This document shows, piece by piece, positions 29,574 to 38,266 of a DNA stretch of 64,000 nucleotides (its first letter is position 1; each line of letters opens with the position of its first letter). Below the pieces are notes generated by a model. It saw only the letters and a program-made list of their open reading frames with translations, was not told the DNA's origin and did no database searches. The stretch is from Hahella sp. CCB-MM4 (GTDB lineage: Bacteria > Pseudomonadota > Gammaproteobacteria > Pseudomonadales > Oleiphilaceae), in NCBI RefSeq assembly GCF_002260525.1, contig NZ_MRYI01000013.1, positions 1 through 64,000 of the forward strand, read 5' to 3'. The position numbers were made by a program, and so were the translations under genes.

Positions 29574-30620
29574 ATGGGAAAACGCAGACTTACCAAACAG
29601 CAAAAGTGGCGGATTAAGAAGATTCAGGATGAACGCTCCCGCAGAGCGGAACGCAAGGAATCCGATGCCCTCGAGCAACTGGATACCGGTGATCTGTCAC
29701 CTGAACAAAAAGGTCTGGTGATCGCACACTATGGTCAACAGCTTGACGTGGAAGCTCTGGATGGAGAACTTCAAGGGCAACTGCATCGGTGTTACGTGCG
29801 CGCCAATATTGATTCCCTGGTCACCGGAGATATCGTTACCTGGCGTGCCGGAAGCGATAACAGTGGCGTGATCGTTGCCCGCGGAGATCGCAATACCGCA
29901 CTGAAACGTCCAGACAAATTCGGTCAGCTGAAGCCGATTGCCGCCAATATTGATCAGATCCTTATTGTTATCGCACCAGAACCCGAAGCCCATGCCAACC
30001 TGATTGACCGTTATCTGGTCGCCGCCGAAGCGGTAGAGATCCCCCCGAAGATCATCATGAACAAACAGGATCTCATTAACGATGAAAATAAGGCGCGGAT
30101 AGAGCCGCTAAAACAGCTTTATACCGGACTGGGTTATGACTGGATTGAGGTATCATCAAAATCCCAGGAAGGCCTTGCCCCACTTCTCAGCCTGCTATCA
30201 AACAGAACCAGTATATTTGTCGGTCAGTCAGGCGTAGGCAAATCTTCCCTTATTCAGGTCTTGCTACCAGAAGAGAATATACGTGTTGGAGACCTGTCCG
30301 AAGGGGTACGCAAGGGCACACACACCACCACTACCGCCAAGCTCTTTCATCTGCCTAGCGGAGGCGACCTGATCGACTCACCGGGTATCCGTGAATTCGG
30401 ACTCTGGCATATGGACGAGCCGACACTGGCTCAGGGATTCGTGGAATTTCGGCCATTTCTCGGCACCTGCAAATTCCGGGATTGCAAACACCAGGGCGAA
30501 CCGGGGTGCGCACTACAGGCAGCATTAGAAAGTGGCGACATCAAGGTGTCACGGATGGAAAGCTACCAGAGAATCAGGGATTCACTGGACGACCAAACCA
30601 TCATCAACACCCACGAATGA
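29574..30620 (+). CDS. rsgA: Small-subunit ribosome assembly GTPase RsgA
   Basis: Circularly permuted GTPase of late 30S maturation: OB-fold domain first, then G4 (MNKQDL) preceding G1 (GQSGVGKSSLIQ), G2 (GTHTTT) and G3 (DSPG), and a C-terminal zinc knuckle (CKFRDCKHQGEPGC). At 348 aa it is normal, with a basic N-terminus (GKRRLTKQQKWRIKK). ATG start; divergent from orn. Confidence 0.97.
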   Translation: MGKRRLTKQQKWRIKKIQDERSRRAERKESDALEQLDTGDLSPEQKGLVIAHYGQQLDVEALDGELQGQLHRCYVRANIDSLVTGDIVTWRAGSDNSGVIVARGDRNTALKRPDKFGQLKPIAANIDQILIVIAPEPEAHANLIDRYLVAAEAVEIPPKIIMNKQDLINDENKARIEPLKQLYTGLGYDWIEVSSKSQEGLAPLLSLLSNRTSIFVGQSGVGKSSLIQVLLPEENIRVGDLSEGVRKGTHTTTTAKLFHLPSGGDLIDSPGIREFGLWHMDEPTLAQGFVEFRPFLGTCKFRDCKHQGEPGCALQAALESGDIKVSRMESYQRIRDSLDDQTIINTHE

Positions 30621-30656
30621 GGGCCTCCTGATTCCGGTTTAGCATTTCGGCCCAAT

Positions 30657-31658
30657 CTACCAGTTCAACCCGCCGGAATCATTACCGCCCTGCCCGCTCT
30701 TTGAGTCACCATTTACCGGCAGATCTTTATTCGGGTCAAAAGCAGGTTTACTGAGCTCTTTACGAATTAACTGATCCAACTCACCAGTAAGCTCGTTAGT
30801 CGTGATCGCTCCGTCGACCTGTTCCGCATCCTCAATCTCCGCCTGTGTCCTCTTATTGAGCACAATGATGGAAATACGACGATTCACCGGATTCAGCGGA
30901 TCCTTTTCGTCATAAAGCGCAGAAGATGCCAGTCCCACGACACGCGCCAGGCGGTCTTGAGGCAGACCACCATCCACTAACGCGCGCCTGGCTGCGTTGG
31001 CACGGTCCGATGACAATTCCCAGTTGCTATAATTGGCCCGCCCCAGATAAGGTGCCCCATCCGTGTGCCCCGATATACTGACCTTGTTTCGCACCCGGGC
31101 AATGAGCTTGGCCAGCTCATAAAGAATGTCCTCAAAATAGGGCTTCAGGGTGGAGTCACCACTGTCGAACATTGGACGCTGACGCTTGTCGACAATCTGG
31201 ATCCGGAGGCCTTCTTCTGTGATATCGATGATCAGTTGATCTTTGAATTCCTTGAGTTTGGCACTACTTTCAATTTCGGCGACAATTTCATCCTTTAGTT
31301 TTTCCAGTCGCCGCTGCTCCACCTGGGACGCAATGTCTTCAATCGTTTTCTCTTCCATCTTGATTTCAGGCTGAGTCTCGGGCGTCTGAGCCGTATCATC
31401 GGTAACCGTTACGGTGACGCTGCCCTCAAGATCTATCACGTATGGACTTCCTCCCTCTTCGAAGCCCACAGGGTCAGAAAAGTAGCCGGAAATCGCCTCC
31501 TGCTGCTCCTTGGTCGTTGAAGCACTCAACCAGAGCACAAGAAAAAACGCCATCATCGCCGTCGCAAAGTCTGCAAACGCCACTTTCCAGGCACCACCAT
31601 GGCCTTTGTGGGTCTTGCGAATACGACGGACAATAATCGGGGGTTGCTCTTCCATCAT
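30657..31658 (-). CDS. motB: Flagellar motor stator protein MotB
   Basis: Peptidoglycan-anchored stator subunit. An N-terminal basic segment is followed by one transmembrane helix containing the proton-conducting aspartate (AFADFATAMMAFFLVLWLSA, Asp near residue 32), a plug/linker region and a C-terminal OmpA-type peptidoglycan-binding domain (SISGHTDGAPY, SSDRANAARRALVD, NRRISIIVL). The start is ATG 31658; GTG 31661 is also in frame. It follows motA on the same strand with a 99-bp gap. Confidence 0.95.
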   Translation of the reverse strand: MMEEQPPIIVRRIRKTHKGHGGAWKVAFADFATAMMAFFLVLWLSASTTKEQQEAISGYFSDPVGFEEGGSPYVIDLEGSVTVTVTDDTAQTPETQPEIKMEEKTIEDIASQVEQRRLEKLKDEIVAEIESSAKLKEFKDQLIIDITEEGLRIQIVDKRQRPMFDSGDSTLKPYFEDILYELAKLIARVRNKVSISGHTDGAPYLGRANYSNWELSSDRANAARRALVDGGLPQDRLARVVGLASSALYDEKDPLNPVNRRISIIVLNKRTQAEIEDAEQVDGAITTNELTGELDQLIRKELSKPAFDPNKDLPVNGDSKSGQGGNDSGGLNW

Positions 31659-31757
31659 CACGACACCAGCCTGGAGCTACCCTGCAACTTATAAACTTTG
31701 ATAAGGGAAAATGAAGCCTGGTCCATTACTATTGGCCACACCTTGCATCCAGCCCCG

Positions 31758-32609
31758 TTAACGGGACCGAACATAATCGTTAAGTTCCTGGAAGCTTGGC
31801 CGCACCGTGGAGTACAGCGCTTTACGGCCGAATTCAATGGCCAGCTGAGGAGCGAGTCCGCCCATCGTGGCCAGTATGCTCACTTTAACGCACTCATAAG
31901 CCTTGATTTCGTTTGCAGCGATACTGTGCAACGCATGGGAAGTAGGCCCCACAAAACCATAGGCAGCAAGGATACCGAAGAACGTTCCCACCAGAGCTGC
32001 CGCAACATGAACCCCCAACTCTTCGGGGGGACCACCCAATGACTTCATCGTGATCACGATACCCAAAACAGCTGCGACAATACCAAACCCGGGCAAGGCA
32101 TCCGCGACCTTATTGACGGCTTCTGCCGGTTTCTCCAACTCCTGAAGACGAGTATCAATTTCCAGATCCATTAACCCCTCCAGTTCATGGGGAGCCATGT
32201 TGCCGCTACTGACAATACGCAGGTAATCCGTGATGAAATCACGCACTCCAATCATTCGCGAGATGGAGGGGTAACGATTGAAAATTTCACTATTCTCAGG
32301 ATCGTCGACATCAGCCTCGATGGACATCACCCCGGACTTTCGGGCTTTGTCAAAAAGGTCGTATAGCAGGGATAGCAAATCCATGAAAATCATCTGATTG
32401 AACCTGCTACCAACAAACAACGCGGGAAGTGCGGAAAAAACCGCTTTGATTACTTTAGGGGGGTTGGCAATCAGAAACGCGCCAAAGGCAGCCCCACCTA
32501 TGATCAATATTTCAAATGGCTGCCAAAGTGCGAGTAATTCTCCATGTGAGAGTACATATCCCCCGAACACACTGGCTATAACAACCACGAGACCAATGAT
32601 AAACAGCAT
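31758..32609 (-). CDS. motA: Flagellar motor stator protein MotA
   Basis: Inner-membrane proton channel subunit with four transmembrane helices: two at the N-terminus (LFIIGLVVVIASVFGGYVL; about 30-50) and two around residues 170-225 (VADALPGFGIVAAVLGIVIT, AALVGTFFGILAAYGFVGP). The cytoplasmic loop and PGFGIVAAVLG are family signatures. At 283 aa it is normal. With MotB it forms the stator that drives the flagellar motor; no other flagellar genes are in the window. Confidence 0.96.
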   Translation of the reverse strand: MLFIIGLVVVIASVFGGYVLSHGELLALWQPFEILIIGGAAFGAFLIANPPKVIKAVFSALPALFVGSRFNQMIFMDLLSLLYDLFDKARKSGVMSIEADVDDPENSEIFNRYPSISRMIGVRDFITDYLRIVSSGNMAPHELEGLMDLEIDTRLQELEKPAEAVNKVADALPGFGIVAAVLGIVITMKSLGGPPEELGVHVAAALVGTFFGILAAYGFVGPTSHALHSIAANEIKAYECVKVSILATMGGLAPQLAIEFGRKALYSTVRPSFQELNDYVRSR

Positions 32610-32700
32610 AGACCTTGTTATTCACTCCCGGCAGATGACAAATGGCGGATGATTATCTACATTACAGTAAAGATCAAAAAAGACTATTTCACAAATACTT

Positions 32701-34452
32701 ATGCAGGAAACCGCATCGAATTTGCAAGACTTGGAATGGATTGACCAACTTCTCAAGAAATCCATGCCTTCTGTCAGCGGAGCGAGCACAATTCTGCTTC
32801 GCATGATGACACAGAACACTCTCTCATATAAAAAAATGAGTGAGGTGATTCGTAATGATCCGGTGCTTGCCCTAAACCTGCTCAATAATGCGAATACCCG
32901 GACCCACAGCCAGGAAAGTCTGGTAAAGACTTTAGGCCAGGCGATCAGCCTGCTGGGCACCGATTTTCTGGAAAATCTGCTGCAAAACACCCCGCCTCCA
33001 GAGCGGGCATCTATCCCCGCAGTCGTGGCCTATAACAAGGCTGTAGCCAACAGCTTCTTTGCCGCCCACCTGACCCAGTGGGCAGCCCAGCAGAAACATC
33101 GGGATAGGCACGAGGAGTACTATTGGTTTGCTCTGTTTTACGGCATGCCACTCTGGTTATTGTGGCGGTATACTCCAAAAAAGATGCAGGCCTGGACCAA
33201 CCGGCTGAATCATTCGCTGAATATTCGCAAATCCATGGAGAGCAAGATATTCGGAGAACGATTTGCTGTTGTTTGGAAAAAGATCCATGACGGCTTTGCC
33301 TTACCGGAAGTGATCACCGACACACCGATCTTTGATGACTTTCACAACAACCGGGTTCTCATCAGCATTGAGAAATACTGCCGGGATCGTTACCCCTCTA
33401 TTAAGCCAAGTGAACGGGAAGATCTGCTCCTGTTGAACCATCCGGGTTTTATTGTCGCACTGTGTAACCTAATTGCATTTCATGCCGAGAGAGATTTCTA
33501 TTCTGCAATTACCCTGAGACTAATTCGTTGCCTCGCGGTATATTTGGAACGCTCGCTGAAAGACACTCTCACCTATGTTCATGAACTGGCTGTGGATTCC
33601 GCCAGACAGCACCCTCTGCAGGCGGGTAATGCCCTGGTAGCACAGCTCATTACGGGACCCGACATAAAATATGACGAAGAGGAAGAGGAGCAGACAGAAC
33701 CATCGACGCCTAAGGCAAAGATAGAAGCTGCGGTGGAAGTCATCCAGAGTCCCGAGCCGGAAGTGGAGGAAGAAATCTCATTAAAAGCTGCAGACATTAC
33801 GGAAGAGGAAGAGTCGTATCGAGCGCCTTCAGCCAAAGCCTCCCGTAAAGCCCTTCCCACTCAGGCGGCAACCGTACCCAAGACTCCTGACAATCGGCAA
33901 ATGCGGCAGGCCAACCAGGACTTGTATATCGATATTACCCAAACCATGCTGCGTTCTCCGGCCCAATTCAAAGATATTGCCACGTTGATGAATGGGGCGG
34001 CACGCTGCATCACATATGGGGTCGGACTGAGAACCTGTGTTATTGCGCTGATCAATACCAGTAAAACCCGCCTCAAGGGCTACTATGCAGCCGATACCCA
34101 GGACAGACCAGAACTGGCACGCATGGACCTGGACCTCACCAAAGCGTCTCTATTCAGTAAGCTGATGGAAAAACCATCCAGCATTTGGATCAATCCGGGA
34201 AGTTCCGACAAGGTCAAGAAAATGATCCCCACGGAATTCCGGGCCATCAATCAGACCATGGACTTCTTTCTGACCTCCTGCTTCGTTAAATCAAGGCCCG
34301 TCGCGCTGATCTACGCCGATGCCGGCATTGACGCACTGCCGCTAACGGAGTACGAGTACGAATGCTTTAAACATGTCTGTGGCGCCACTTCACAAGTGCT
34401 GTACTACTTTGCCCAGCGCAATCACAAAGGCGGCAATCGCTCCTCCAGCTAG
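32701..34452 (+). CDS. HDOD-domain protein with a C-terminal GAF-like region (583 aa)
   Basis: The N-terminal region (about residues 15-270) has the HDOD pattern (SVSGASTILLRMM, IRNDPVLALNLLNNAN, LGQAISLLG), a degenerate HD-type signalling fold without obvious catalytic HD. A Glu-rich, low-complexity linker spans about 325-400. The C-terminal part (about 405-575, LYIDITQTMLRSPAQFKDIA then GVGLRTCVIAL and CFVKSRPVALIYADAG) resembles a GAF sensor domain. It is presumably a regulatory or sensory protein. The position between motA and the sulfurtransferase matches Pseudomonas. No specific function is assignable. Confidence 0.85.
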   Translation: MQETASNLQDLEWIDQLLKKSMPSVSGASTILLRMMTQNTLSYKKMSEVIRNDPVLALNLLNNANTRTHSQESLVKTLGQAISLLGTDFLENLLQNTPPPERASIPAVVAYNKAVANSFFAAHLTQWAAQQKHRDRHEEYYWFALFYGMPLWLLWRYTPKKMQAWTNRLNHSLNIRKSMESKIFGERFAVVWKKIHDGFALPEVITDTPIFDDFHNNRVLISIEKYCRDRYPSIKPSEREDLLLLNHPGFIVALCNLIAFHAERDFYSAITLRLIRCLAVYLERSLKDTLTYVHELAVDSARQHPLQAGNALVAQLITGPDIKYDEEEEEQTEPSTPKAKIEAAVEVIQSPEPEVEEEISLKAADITEEEESYRAPSAKASRKALPTQAATVPKTPDNRQMRQANQDLYIDITQTMLRSPAQFKDIATLMNGAARCITYGVGLRTCVIALINTSKTRLKGYYAADTQDRPELARMDLDLTKASLFSKLMEKPSSIWINPGSSDKVKKMIPTEFRAINQTMDFFLTSCFVKSRPVALIYADAGIDALPLTEYEYECFKHVCGATSQVLYYFAQRNHKGGNRSSS

Positions 34453-34587
34453 ACCTCTCGCACTAGTGCCCCAGACAGCCTTCTGCTAACATCCGCAGCA
34501 GCTAACCATGGCCTGTTACCGGATAGAGTTGATTGCGTCGAGGTAACGGCTTAAGAGTTCCTCCTTATATATGTCACAGGACCCGTC

Positions 34588-35409
34588 ATGGAAACCGCCA
34601 AACAAAGTCTTCCCTTTATCATTGAACCTGCTGACCTGGAGCCATTACTGGGCCGACCCGGAATTCTTATCCTGGACCTGTGCCGCCCGGAAAACTACCA
34701 GACCGGACATATTCCCGGCGCAATCTATGTCCCACCCGGTGCGACACAACTGGGCCGACCACCGGCTCCGGGAGCACTTCCTTCCCTCGAACAGCTTCAT
34801 GCCATTATCGAGCATATTGGACTGAGCCAGGATGATCAGGTAGTGGTTTATGATGACGAGGGCGGCGGCTGGGCTGGCCGCATGATTTGGTTATTGAACT
34901 CAATTGGTTTCTACAACTGCAGCTATCTCAATGGGGGGTTGGTTGCCTGGCGGGAAGAAGAGAGGCCGCTCACCGATGAAATACCAGAGGCCAAAAGCGC
35001 TAGTTATTCCATCCAACATGACACCGGCACGACCGTTGAGGTGCAGGAACTCATAGAATCTCTTGGCACGCCAGACCTGGCCATCTGGGATGCCCGATCG
35101 CCCATGGAATACGCCGGACAGCGCCAAACCGCTGCACGCAACGGCCATATTCCGGGAGCCGTCAACTATGAGTGGACCCGGGCAATGGATCCCGCAAACG
35201 GCCTGAGGCTTCGTCCCTTGGATACCATCAGGCAGGAATTGAGTGATATCGGCATTGATGCGAGCAAGAATATTGTCACGCACTGCCAAACACATCACCG
35301 TTCAGGTCTGACTTATTTGATTGGGAAGGCATTGCAGTTCAATATTCGCGCCTATGCCGGATCATGGGGCGAATGGGGAAATCACCCTGACACTCCAATC
35401 GAAGTCTGA
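34588..35409 (+). CDS. Thiosulfate sulfurtransferase (tandem rhodanese)
   Basis: Two rhodanese domains: an inactive N-terminal one (ILDLCRPENYQTGHIPGA, DDEGGGWAGRMIWLL without the active Cys) and a catalytic C-terminal one (WDARSPMEYAGQ, then HCQTHHRSGLTYLIG with Cys233). The loop CQTHHRS is the type found in RhdA-like thiosulfate:cyanide sulfurtransferases. At 273 aa it is normal. AGGA ribosome-binding site before the ATG. It lies just upstream of psd, as in Pseudomonas (rhdA-psd). Confidence 0.93.
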   Translation: METAKQSLPFIIEPADLEPLLGRPGILILDLCRPENYQTGHIPGAIYVPPGATQLGRPPAPGALPSLEQLHAIIEHIGLSQDDQVVVYDDEGGGWAGRMIWLLNSIGFYNCSYLNGGLVAWREEERPLTDEIPEAKSASYSIQHDTGTTVEVQELIESLGTPDLAIWDARSPMEYAGQRQTAARNGHIPGAVNYEWTRAMDPANGLRLRPLDTIRQELSDIGIDASKNIVTHCQTHHRSGLTYLIGKALQFNIRAYAGSWGEWGNHPDTPIEV

Positions 35410-35477
35410 ACCCAACCCAGAAATCAGCAGAACCAAATTGTTTAACTGCTACTTTTAACAGCTACCCGGAACCACTC

Positions 35478-36338
35478 ATGTCACTGTTTGATCGTTTATT
35501 TGTTGCCAGTCAGTATGTCACTCCACAACACGCCCTATCAAAAGCGGCCGGCAGCCTGGCTGACTGTAAAAAACCGGCAATCAAGAATGCCTTCATCAAA
35601 TGGTTTATTGAGCGCTACGGCGTCAATATGGATGAAGCCCTGAGAGGGTCTGCAGAGGACTATGAGGACTTCAATGACTTCTTTACCCGGGAGTTGAAGG
35701 AAGGTGTCCGACCACTCCAGGGCGGCCCCAAAAAGATCGTCAGCCCGGTGGATGGATGTGTTTCACAGGCGGGAAGTATTGAGTACGGACGTATTTTTCA
35801 GGCTAAGGGTCACAGCTTCAGTTTGATCGAGCTGTTGGGCGGGGATTTGCAACGCGCCCAGCCTTTCATCGGCGGTGATTTTGCGACAATTTATTTATCT
35901 CCCAAGGACTATCACCGCATCCACATGCCCATTGCCGGCGAACTGCAACAGATGGTGTACATACCAGGAGACTTGTTTTCCGTAAATCCGGTGACGGCTG
36001 ATAACGTCCCCCGACTGTTTTCCCGCAATGAAAGGGTTGTCTGCCTGTTCTCGACGGCTTATGGCCCAATGGCCATGACATTGGTCGGCGCCATGATTGT
36101 GGCCAGCGTGGAAACGGTATGGGCAGGCCGCATCCAAGGACACGGCAAGACCGTCAGAACCTTCAACTACAACCCGGGCGAAGTCAAACTGGCCCAGGGT
36201 GAAGAAATGGGGCGCTTTCACCTGGGCTCCACCGTGGTTCTGACCTTTCCCGAAAACACCATGCAGTGGAACGCGGCAATTGCGCCGGAAGCCCCCGTAC
36301 GTCTAGGACAACATGTCGGCGACCTGGCATCTGACTAA
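35478..36338 (+). CDS. psd: Phosphatidylserine decarboxylase proenzyme Psd
   Basis: Inner-membrane enzyme making phosphatidylethanolamine. The self-cleavage site LGST, where Ser becomes the pyruvoyl group, lies near residue 250 in FHLGSTVVLTF. FNDFFTRELKEGVRP, SPVDGCVSQ and LSPKDYHRIHMP (charge-relay His) are all present. At 286 aa it is normal. A short imperfect duplication (TTTAAC-type, 35440-35466) lies just upstream. It converges on epmA with only 3 bp between stop codons. Confidence 0.97.
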   Translation: MSLFDRLFVASQYVTPQHALSKAAGSLADCKKPAIKNAFIKWFIERYGVNMDEALRGSAEDYEDFNDFFTRELKEGVRPLQGGPKKIVSPVDGCVSQAGSIEYGRIFQAKGHSFSLIELLGGDLQRAQPFIGGDFATIYLSPKDYHRIHMPIAGELQQMVYIPGDLFSVNPVTADNVPRLFSRNERVVCLFSTAYGPMAMTLVGAMIVASVETVWAGRIQGHGKTVRTFNYNPGEVKLAQGEEMGRFHLGSTVVLTFPENTMQWNAAIAPEAPVRLGQHVGDLASD

Positions 36339-36341
36339 GCC

Positions 36342-37328
36342 TCAAACACGTCCTGCAGGAAATGGAACAACTTCCTGCAGGGTATGGCATCCGCTCAATA
36401 CCATTAACAAACGATCCAATCCCAGCGCAATGCCTGCCGAAGCGGGCATTTCTTCCAAAGCAGCCAACAGACGTTCATCAATAGGGATCTCAGCTTTGCC
36501 AAGAGCCGCCCGCCGATTGTTATCATCCACAAAACGCCGTCTTTGCTCTTGAGCATCCACCAGCTCATCATAGGCATTGGCGATTTCAATCCCCTGAATA
36601 TACAACTCAAACCGCCTGGCCACAGAATTCCCATGCTGGTCAGTTTCAATTCGCGCCAATGCTGCCTGTGCGGCAGGGTAATCATAGACAAAGACCGCCC
36701 CACGACTTTTCAACCAGGGCTCAACTTTATGAGTCATGAGAATGTCCAGGGCGGATTCCAGATCCAGGTCTGATGAGGGCATGGAAGAGCATTCGCTTGC
36801 CATAACCAACAGTTGCAGCTCTTCTGCCCCCTTTCCGGAGGGCTCATCGACAAAGGGATTCAATCCTATGGCACCGATAAACGCTTCCCGATAGCTCATG
36901 GATTCAGCGCCCCCCTGATAACCAAGAAACTCAATCAGGTCAGTCACCTCCAACTGCAGATCCTGCAGGGAAAATCCCGGCTGATACCACTCCAGCATAC
37001 TGAACTCAGGGTTATGCCGACGCCCTCTTTCATCGCGGCGAAAGGCCTTGGTTATCTGAAATATCGGACCAGACCCTGCCGCCAGCATACGTTTCATCGC
37101 GTGCTCTGGCGAGGTCAGCAAATACAAAGCAGAGTCATACGATGGGTTCAGGACTTCATAACTATCCAGGAATGGATCCGTCGCCGTGATTTCACTCAGG
37201 ATAGGTGTATCAACTTCGAGAACCCCCCGGGCCTCGAAAAAATGACGAATTCCGGCAAAAAATTGCTGGCGCTTCAGCAGCATTTCGCGGGAAACCGCGG
37301 GTTTCCAATCCGATGTATCGCTATTCAT
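36342..37328 (-). CDS. epmA: Elongation factor P--(R)-beta-lysine ligase EpmA
   Basis: Class II LysRS-like enzyme (PoxA/GenX) that attaches (R)-beta-lysine to EF-P Lys34. It shows motif 2 (FRRDERGRRHNPEFSMLEWY) and motif 3 (GIALGLDRLLMV) with TSPEHAMKRMLA; it lacks the anticodon-binding domain, giving 328 aa. Its 3' end contains a perfect 10-bp dyad (36352-36361 with 36372-36381) that may act as a termination or processing hairpin for psd or epmA. Upstream, five degenerate 24-26-bp repeats separate it from efp. Confidence 0.95.
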   Translation of the reverse strand: MNSDTSDWKPAVSREMLLKRQQFFAGIRHFFEARGVLEVDTPILSEITATDPFLDSYEVLNPSYDSALYLLTSPEHAMKRMLAAGSGPIFQITKAFRRDERGRRHNPEFSMLEWYQPGFSLQDLQLEVTDLIEFLGYQGGAESMSYREAFIGAIGLNPFVDEPSGKGAEELQLLVMASECSSMPSSDLDLESALDILMTHKVEPWLKSRGAVFVYDYPAAQAALARIETDQHGNSVARRFELYIQGIEIANAYDELVDAQEQRRRFVDDNNRRAALGKAEIPIDERLLAALEEMPASAGIALGLDRLLMVLSGCHTLQEVVPFPAGRV

Positions 37329-37347
37329 TTACACCAACACCATACAC

Positions 37348-37471
37348 ATGGTTACTCATCCAGATCACTCTTCAAGTCTCTGTCCATATTACTCTTCACA
37401 ATTACTAGTCATGATTACTCGTCATATCTCTGGCCGTATCACCTTCCATACCTCTGCCCGTATCAGCTTCC
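37348..37471 (-). repeat. Five degenerate 24-26-bp tandem units between epmA and efp
   Basis: Units at 37348-37373, 37374-37397, 37398-37423, 37424-37447 and 37448-37471. The last two are 24 bp and differ at three positions; the others are 24 or 26 bp and more diverged. The array lies in the leader region of epmA, starting about 20 bp before its ATG, and a sixth decayed unit may follow. Confidence 0.9.
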
Positions 37472-37524
37472 ATATGAGTTCCATCTGCCAATCATCTGCA
37501 GAGAAAAGTGATATTCAGATCCAA

Positions 37525-37558
37525 CAAAAAAGGGCAGATAACTACTTACCTGCCCTTT
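37525..37558 (-). terminator. Rho-independent terminator of efp
   Basis: AAAGGGCAG (37529-37537) pairs with CTGCCCTTT (37550-37558), with further A residues on the left giving the minus-strand U-run. It begins 18 bp beyond the efp stop. Confidence 0.85.
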
Positions 37559-37575
37559 CGAATGGTTAATGAGAC

Positions 37576-38148
37576 TTAGCTCTTAACGCGGCTCACATAC
37601 TCTGATGTACGTGTATCAACACGAATGACTTCACCCTGCTCGATAAACAGTGGCACAGATACTACAGCGTCAGTGCTCAAACGAGCCGGTTTGCTGCCGC
37701 CCTGGGCAGTATCACCGCGCACACCCGGATCAGTTTCCACAATTTCCAACTCAACGAAGTTTGGAGGGCTCACAGACAATGGCGTGCCGTTGTACAGAGT
37801 GACCGTATAAACGTCCTGCTCTTTCAGCCACTTGGTGGTATCGCCTACCGCCTTGGCATCTGCCGCATGCTGTTCGAAAGATCCGTCTGTCATCATGAAA
37901 TGGAAAAACTCGCCATCGGTATACAAATATTCCATATCCAGATCGATGACATCCGCGCTTTCCACACTATCACCGGACTTAAAGGTTTTTTCGCCGACAC
38001 GGCCGGTTTTGAGGTTACGGTATTTGACACGGTTGAATGCCTGGCCCTTGCCGGGTTTTACGAACTCATTGTCGATAATGGAGCAAGGATCTCCATCCAG
38101 CATTACTTTGAGACCTGATTTAAATTCGTTGGTAGAATAGTTGGCCAT
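37576..38148 (-). CDS. efp: Elongation factor P
   Basis: Translation factor that relieves ribosome stalling at polyproline stretches. It shows three beta-barrel domains in 190 aa, with the modification loop [10 protein letters not shown] carrying Lys34, the lysine beta-lysylated by EpmA/EpmB in enterobacteria. The C-terminal domain ends YVSRVKS. AGAGGA precedes the ATG. The modification enzymes are on either side, epmA downstream on the same strand and epmB divergent, supporting the lysine rather than the rhamnose modification pathway. Confidence 0.97.
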   Translation of the reverse strand: MANYSTNEFKSGLKVMLDGDPCSIIDNEFVKPGKGQAFNRVKYRNLKTGRVGEKTFKSGDSVESADVIDLDMEYLYTDGEFFHFMMTDGSFEQHAADAKAVGDTTKWLKEQDVYTVTLYNGTPLSVSPPNFVELEIVETDPGVRGDTAQGGSKPARLSTDAVVSVPLFIEQGEVIRVDTRTSEYVSRVKS

Positions 38149-38266
38149 ATTCCTCTATCTCTGCAAAAAGGCTTCCTGACAATCAATGAAGCCTACGAAA
38201 TTATCCTGGCAATCTCCCTGAACGGGTGACTGACTGCCAGTTAAAGTATTTGGTTGGAAAATAAAT

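Noticed and set aside
36352-36381. 10-bp dyad at the psd-epmA junction as a Rho-independent terminator
   Set aside because: Lies inside the epmA coding sequence and lacks a U-run on either strand; noted under epmA only as a possible hairpin.
37340-37471. The epmA-efp repeat array as a CRISPR
   Set aside because: Units are directly adjacent without spacers and are diverged from one another; no cas genes.
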